Shown here one piece after another: positions 15,386 through 18,661 of a stretch of 18,661 nucleotides of DNA. The notes below the pieces were generated by a model that searched no databases, was not told where the DNA came from, and saw only the letters and a list, made by a program, of their open reading frames with translations. The stretch comes from CAIXRL01 sp964619155 (GTDB lineage Bacteria; Eisenbacteria; RBG-16-71-46). Numbering within the stretch: position 1 is the stretch's first letter; every line of letters starts with the position of its first letter. The stretch covers positions 1-18,661 of the forward strand of contig CAZUEM010000059.1 of the NCBI GenBank assembly GCA_964619155.1. Reading direction: 5' to 3'. A program made the translations under genes and the position numbers.

Positions 15386-16661
15386 AGGCCTCGGCGTCGA
15401 GCGGCGCGGGCGCGGAGTCGTGCTCGCCTCGGGCCACCACGACCGCGGCCGCGAGGTCGCCGGTCACGTTGAGCGTGGTGCGGCACATGTCGAGGAAGCG
15501 GTCCACGCCGAGGATCATGCCGATGCCCTCGGCCGGAATGCCCACCATGCCGAGGATCATCATCACCACCGGGATCGAGCCGGCCGGCACGCCCGCCGTG
15601 CCGATGCCGCCGAGCACGCAGATGAACACCACCGTCACCTGCTGCGCGATCGTGAGCGGCACGCCGTAGAACTGCGCGAGGAACAGCACCGTCATGCCCT
15701 CGAAGAGCGCGGTGCCGTTCTGGTTCGCGGTCGAGCCGAGCGTGAGCACGAAGCGGCTCACGTTGCGCGGCAGCTTGAGGTTCTCCTCCGCCACGAGCAG
15801 CGAGGTGGGCAGCGTCGCGTTGCTCGAGGCGGTCGAAAACGCGGTCAGCATGGCCGGGCGGATCGCGAGGAAGAACTTGACCGGATTCATCCCGCCCAGC
15901 CACAGCACCGACGCGGGATAGACGACGAACTGGTGCACGGCGAGCGCCAGCACCACCGCGAGCACGTAAGCGCCGAGCTGCGCGAGCACCTCGAGCCCGA
16001 GCCGCGCGGTCAGCGTGAAGAGCAGGCAGGCGACGCCGAAGGGCGCCAGCTCGAGCACCATGCCGAGCAGCCGCATGATGACGTCGTACAGGCCCTGCAG
16101 CGTGTCCTCGAAGCGCCGCGCCGCCTCGGTGCGCGTCATCGCCAGCCCGATGCCGAGCAGCAGCGCGAACACCATGACCGCCAGCATGTCGCCCTCGGCC
16201 ATGGCCTTCACGGCGTTGTTCGGCACCAGGCCGACCAGGAAGTCCACGCCCGTCGTGCCCGCCGAGGGCGCGGGCGGCGGCGCGGCCTGCGCCTGCGCCG
16301 AGACGCGCTCGCGCAGCGAGGGCGACATCCCCTCTCCCGGCCGCATCAGGTTGATGGTCGCGACGCCGATCAGCACCGCGATGAGCGAGACCACGACGGT
16401 GTAGGCGAAGGTCTTGAGCCCGATGCGCCCGAGGCTCCGCAGGTCGCCCAGGCCCGCCACGCCGAGCGCGAGCGCCGAGACGATGAGCGGGATGACGAGC
16501 ACGAACAGCAGGCGCAGGAAGATCTTCCCGCCCGGCTCGGTGACGAGCTTCACGAACTGCTCGAGCCCCGCCTGGCCGCCCCACAGCAGGTGCGCGCCGA
16601 CGCCGAGCACGAGCCCGGCCAGAAGGCCGATCAGCATGCGCGCCGGCAGGCCGTGGCGCAC
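15384..16661 (-). CDS. Dicarboxylate/amino acid:cation symporter (DAACS family)
   Basis: Inner-membrane secondary transporter, 425 aa, of the glutamate/aspartate/C4-dicarboxylate family (GltP, DctA, GltPh). Eight helices and two re-entrant hairpins can be placed: the first helix at about 8-28, HP1 with the serine-rich tip FSTASSNATLP at 275-285, the helix 7 motif NQNGTALFEG at 313-322, HP2 GGIGTAGVPAGSIP at 351-364, and helix 8 DRFLDMCRTTLNVTGD at 387-402. Asp391, Arg394 and Asn398 correspond to the substrate-binding set; the Arg implies an acidic side chain (aspartate, glutamate or dicarboxylate). The usual NMDGT motif is NQNGT here, replacing an Asp that binds cation in GltPh. An Ala/Pro-rich external loop lies at about 115-135. 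The GTG at 16661 is 5 nt after the stop of the flavoprotein gene; an ATG at 16637 is the alternative but lacks a ribosome binding site. The two genes probably form an operon. Confidence 0.93.
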   Translation of the reverse strand: MRHGLPARMLIGLLAGLVLGVGAHLLWGGQAGLEQFVKLVTEPGGKIFLRLLFVLVIPLIVSALALGVAGLGDLRSLGRIGLKTFAYTVVVSLIAVLIGVATINLMRPGEGMSPSLRERVSAQAQAAPPPAPSAGTTGVDFLVGLVPNNAVKAMAEGDMLAVMVFALLLGIGLAMTRTEAARRFEDTLQGLYDVIMRLLGMVLELAPFGVACLLFTLTARLGLEVLAQLGAYVLAVVLALAVHQFVVYPASVLWLGGMNPVKFFLAIRPAMLTAFSTASSNATLPTSLLVAEENLKLPRNVSRFVLTLGSTANQNGTALFEGMTVLFLAQFYGVPLTIAQQVTVVFICVLGGIGTAGVPAGSIPVVMMILGMVGIPAEGIGMILGVDRFLDMCRTTLNVTGDLAAAVVVARGEHDSAPAPLDAEA

Positions 16662-16666
16662 GCGGG

Positions 16667-17875
16667 TCAGGCCTTCACCGGCAGCAGCGCCGCGCGCTCG
16701 GCCGCCGACATGGGCCGCGCCTCGCGGATCAGCGCGCGCGCCCAGTCGAGGCGGTCGGGGACGTTGCACAGCATCACGCCGCGCACGACGTCCTCGCGCA
16801 GGTAGAAGATGACGCCCTCGCGGCCGGGCTCGATCCAGACCTCGTCGCTGTCGAGCCGCGAGTTCAGCTCGCCGACGCCCTCGAACTGGAGACCGTCGAG
16901 CCGGAACCACTTGCGCGGCAGGTGGTCGTACACGTGGTCCGCGCCGGCCATGTTCTCGCCCGCGAGCCGCCCGTGGCGTTCGGCGTGGTCCGAGCCCTCG
17001 ACGCGCATGAGCTGGCCGAGCGCGAGGTACGGGAACTCCGCGACGTCGCCCGCCGCCCACGTGTGCGGCTTCGAGGCGCGTGCGTGCTCGTCCACCACGA
17101 TGCCGTCGTCGGTGTCGAGGCCGGTCGCCTCGGCGAGGTCCACCTGCGCCTCGCTGCCCTGGTCCACGATCACGAGCTGCGTGGTGAGGTCGTTGCCGCC
17201 GTACGTGCGCGCCTGCACGAACGCGCCGACGTCGCGGACGGCGACGAGCGTCTCGCCCGAGACCGTCTCGATGCCCATGTCGCGCAGCACGTCCACGAGC
17301 CCGGTGCCGAGCGAACGCGGCAGCTGGCGGTGCAGAGGCCACTCCTCGGGGAAGATCAGCGTCACCTGCAGGCCGCGGGCGCGCAGCGTGCCGGCCAGCT
17401 CGACGGCCGCGAACCCGCCGCCCACCAGCGTCACGTGCTGCACCTGCTCGAGCCGGCGCTGCAGGTCGAGGAAGTCCTCGAGGTCGCGGTAGTAGCGGAC
17501 GTTCGGCGACTCGGCCGCGCCCTCGGCGTGCAGGCGCTTCGGCCGGCAGCCGGTCGCGAACAGCACCTCGTCGAAGCCGACGCTGTCGCCGCGCTCGTCC
17601 CACAGCACGCGGTGGTCGGGATCGATCTCGACGATCTCGCGCCGCAGCCGCACGTCCACGCCCATCTCGTCGTAGTAGCCGTCCGGGTGGATGGCGAGCC
17701 GGCCGAGGTCGTAGCCATCGGCCCACGCCTCCTTGGAGAGCGGGGTCCGCCGGTAGGGCAGGTGGTTCTCGCGGGAGAACATCAGGATGCCCCCCTCGCG
17801 GTCGCGCGAGCGGATGCCCTCGATGGCCGAGGCGGCCGCGAGGCCGCCGCCCACGATGACGTAGCGGTAGTGCAT
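16667..17875 (-). CDS. AIF-like NAD(P)H:FAD oxidoreductase
   Basis: Flavoprotein, 402 aa, of the pyridine nucleotide-disulfide oxidoreductase class. FAD is bound through VGGGLAAASA at 8-17, ATGCRP at 107-112 and AAGDVAEFP at 274-282 (Asp277). NAD(P)H is bound through VGGGFAAVELA at 151-161. There is no CxxxxC redox pair, so it is not a disulfide reductase of the glutathione type. LPYRRTPLSKEAW (39-51) and the C-terminal domain with GVIFYLREDVVRGVMLCNV (354-372) closely resemble mitochondrial apoptosis-inducing factor, placing it with bacterial AIF/ferredoxin-reductase-like enzymes. The electron acceptor is unknown: no ferredoxin or rubredoxin is encoded nearby. The ATG at 17875 is preceded by GAAGGGA, about 5 nt upstream on the minus strand. 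The next gene on the transcript is a dicarboxylate symporter, 5 nt away. The longer open frame upstream is antisense to other sequence and not used. Confidence 0.9.
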   Translation of the reverse strand: MHYRYVIVGGGLAAASAIEGIRSRDREGGILMFSRENHLPYRRTPLSKEAWADGYDLGRLAIHPDGYYDEMGVDVRLRREIVEIDPDHRVLWDERGDSVGFDEVLFATGCRPKRLHAEGAAESPNVRYYRDLEDFLDLQRRLEQVQHVTLVGGGFAAVELAGTLRARGLQVTLIFPEEWPLHRQLPRSLGTGLVDVLRDMGIETVSGETLVAVRDVGAFVQARTYGGNDLTTQLVIVDQGSEAQVDLAEATGLDTDDGIVVDEHARASKPHTWAAGDVAEFPYLALGQLMRVEGSDHAERHGRLAGENMAGADHVYDHLPRKWFRLDGLQFEGVGELNSRLDSDEVWIEPGREGVIFYLREDVVRGVMLCNVPDRLDWARALIREARPMSAAERAALLPVKA

Positions 17876-17951
17876 TACGGTCCCTTCGGGAGGTGCGGGC
17901 GAGTCGAGCGGGCAGTCTAGACCGGCCGATTCCCGCGTCGCCAGTGGGCCC

Positions 17952-17975
17952 CCGGACCCATGCACGGGGGTCCGG
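17952..17975. repeat. 8-bp inverted repeat upstream of the AIF-like gene
   Basis: CCGGACCC (17952-17959) and GGGTCCGG (17968-17975) are perfect complements separated by 8 nt, about 77 nt upstream of the AIF-like start in a divergent intergenic region. The size and spacing fit either a dimeric repressor site or an mRNA hairpin. No promoter could be assigned with confidence. Confidence 0.4.
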
Positions 17976-18049
17976 ACGGCGCATCCGGCGTCGCCCGCGG
18001 TCCGCGCCGGGCGTACAGTGGACGTGCGCAGGAGAAGTCCCGGGGCCGC

Positions 18050-18070
18050 CTCGGGGCGGCCCGCCCCGAG
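18050..18070 (+). repeat. 10-bp near-continuous palindrome in the YbaK leader
   Basis: CTCGGGGCGG (18050-18059) and CCGCCCCGAG (18061-18070) are perfect complements one base apart, which folds as an 8-bp stem with a 5-nt loop. It lies about 100 nt before the YbaK start. The remaining part of the 291-nt intergenic region shows only GC-rich sequence and a TACAGT hexamer without a -35 partner. Confidence 0.4.
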
Positions 18071-18166
18071 CCCGGCGACCTCGAAGCCGCAGGCACCGAA
18101 CGGCGTCGCCGCACGCGTCGCGTTCGCGATTCGCATGGCCGGCGCCGATGCACGAGGAGATCCGCC

Positions 18167-18661
18167 ATGGCCATCGTCGAACGTCTCCGCCAGCTCCTGG
18201 ACACCCAGGACGTGCCGCACGACGTCATCACCTTCCCGAAGGCCTTCACCGCGCAACAGGTCGCGCACAACGCGCACGTCACCGGGCGGCGCCTCGCCAA
18301 GACGCTCGTCCTGCGCGACGACACCGGCTTCGACTTCATGGTCGTGGTGCCGGCGTGGCGCCAGTTCGACGCCAACGCCGTGCGCGCGATGACCGGCCGC
18401 TCGGGCACGCGGCTCGAGAACGAGATCGAGCTGCAGAACCTGTTCCCCGACTGCGAACTCGGCGCGATGCCGCCGTTCGGGCACCTCTACGGCATGCCCA
18501 TGTTCGTGGACAAGTGCCTCTCGAAGGAGCCCGACCTCTACTTCGAGGCGGGCAACCACCACGAGTTGGTGCGCCTGCGCTGGACGGACTACGCGAAGAT
18601 CGCGCAGCCCTTCCGCGCGGACGGCTGCCTGCACGAGCAGACGGTGGGGGCGCACGCGTAG
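18167..18661 (+). CDS. YbaK/ProX-type aminoacyl-tRNA deacylase
   Basis: Trans-acting editing domain, 164 aa, that hydrolyses mischarged aminoacyl-tRNA in the cytosol (YbaK/EbsC/ProRS-INS superfamily). Visible signatures are the N-terminal helix followed by FPKAFTAQQVAHNAHVTG (23-40), the conserved Lys45 in LAKTLVL, the DFMVVVPAWRQFD strand (56-68), and the PPFGHLYGMPMFVD motif at 102-115 with its conserved Gly-His. Which tRNA and amino acid are edited (Cys-tRNAPro, Ala-tRNAPro or another) cannot be decided; the GHLYGMP variant is not the classical GGxxP of YbaK. The ATG at 18167 has GAGGAG at 18154-18159, 7 nt upstream. The frame is open back to 17960, but that extension is Arg/Gly-rich and non-conserved, so it is excluded. 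The stop codon is the last three bases of the window, so the gene is complete. Confidence 0.88.
   Translation: MAIVERLRQLLDTQDVPHDVITFPKAFTAQQVAHNAHVTGRRLAKTLVLRDDTGFDFMVVVPAWRQFDANAVRAMTGRSGTRLENEIELQNLFPDCELGAMPPFGHLYGMPMFVDKCLSKEPDLYFEAGNHHELVRLRWTDYAKIAQPFRADGCLHEQTVGAHA

Noticed and set aside
18013..18020. TACAGT as a -10 of the YbaK gene
   Set aside because: No -35 partner and about 150 nt from the start codon; a single hexamer match is expected by chance.
17960..18166. N-terminal extension of the YbaK protein
   Set aside because: Arg/Gly-rich, crosses both palindromes, and there is a good Shine-Dalgarno at the internal ATG 18167.

Overview
The window is a very GC-rich (roughly 70% by eye) bacterial stretch with tightly packed genes, GTG/TTG starts that often have good Shine-Dalgarno sequences, and one run of exactly 100 Ns. 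It reads as a scaffold from a draft or metagenome-assembled genome. The mix of genes (a TolB/PD40-amidohydrolase fusion, System II cytochrome c maturation, AceK beside Icd, a bacterial AIF-like flavoprotein, a membrane LuxR regulator) suits a free-living, respiring, peptide-scavenging Gram-negative-type bacterium such as Gemmatimonadota, Eisenbacteria or Acidobacteria. The taxon is inference and cannot be fixed from this sequence.

Layout. (1) 1-3069, + strand: the 3' part of a family-5 solute-binding protein and two complete permeases of an Opp/Dpp-type importer, joined by overlapping start/stop codons. No ATPase genes follow. (2) 3236-4042, + strand: a NarL/LuxR-type regulator whose receiver domain has lost its phospho-acceptor Asp and gained a Cys-containing insert. 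(3) 4065-4661, - strand: the ribosome-assembly GTPase EngB, divergent from (4) 4863-7166, + strand, a fused CcsB/ResB-CcsA haem-delivery protein. (5) 7282-10339, - strand: aceK followed by icd, the kinase/phosphatase and its substrate in one probable operon. (6) 10557-13916, + strand: a large exported beta-propeller/amidohydrolase. (7) 13965-14064: assembly gap. (8) 14070-15328: a membrane-anchored monohaem (CxxCH) protein divergent from a two-TM LuxR regulator, with operator-like repeats between them. (9) 15384-17875, - strand: an AIF-like NAD(P)H:FAD oxidoreductase and, 5 nt downstream, a dicarboxylate/amino-acid:cation symporter. (10) 18167-18661, + strand: a YbaK/ProX-type aminoacyl-tRNA deacylase.

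How the parts relate. CcsBA would mature c-type cytochromes such as the CxxCH protein at 14070-14627. AceK would switch Icd between TCA flux and the glyoxylate bypass, since Icd keeps the phosphorylatable Ser; no isocitrate lyase or malate synthase is visible here. The Opp importer and the exported amidohydrolase fit growth on peptides or other organic nitrogen, and the symporter fits dicarboxylate or acidic amino-acid uptake.

No tRNA, rRNA, CRISPR array, insertion sequence or phage gene was recognised. No gene-free stretch exceeds 300 bases. The longest are 17876-18166 (291 nt, two hairpins), 10340-10556 (217 nt, a possible promoter), 4662-4862 (201 nt, GC-only palindromes) and 3070-3235 (166 nt, an imperfect hairpin). 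The strongest candidates for novelty are the membrane-LuxR/haem-protein pair, the degenerate receiver regulator and the aceK-icd pairing. I did not find a clear-cut new defence or mobile system.
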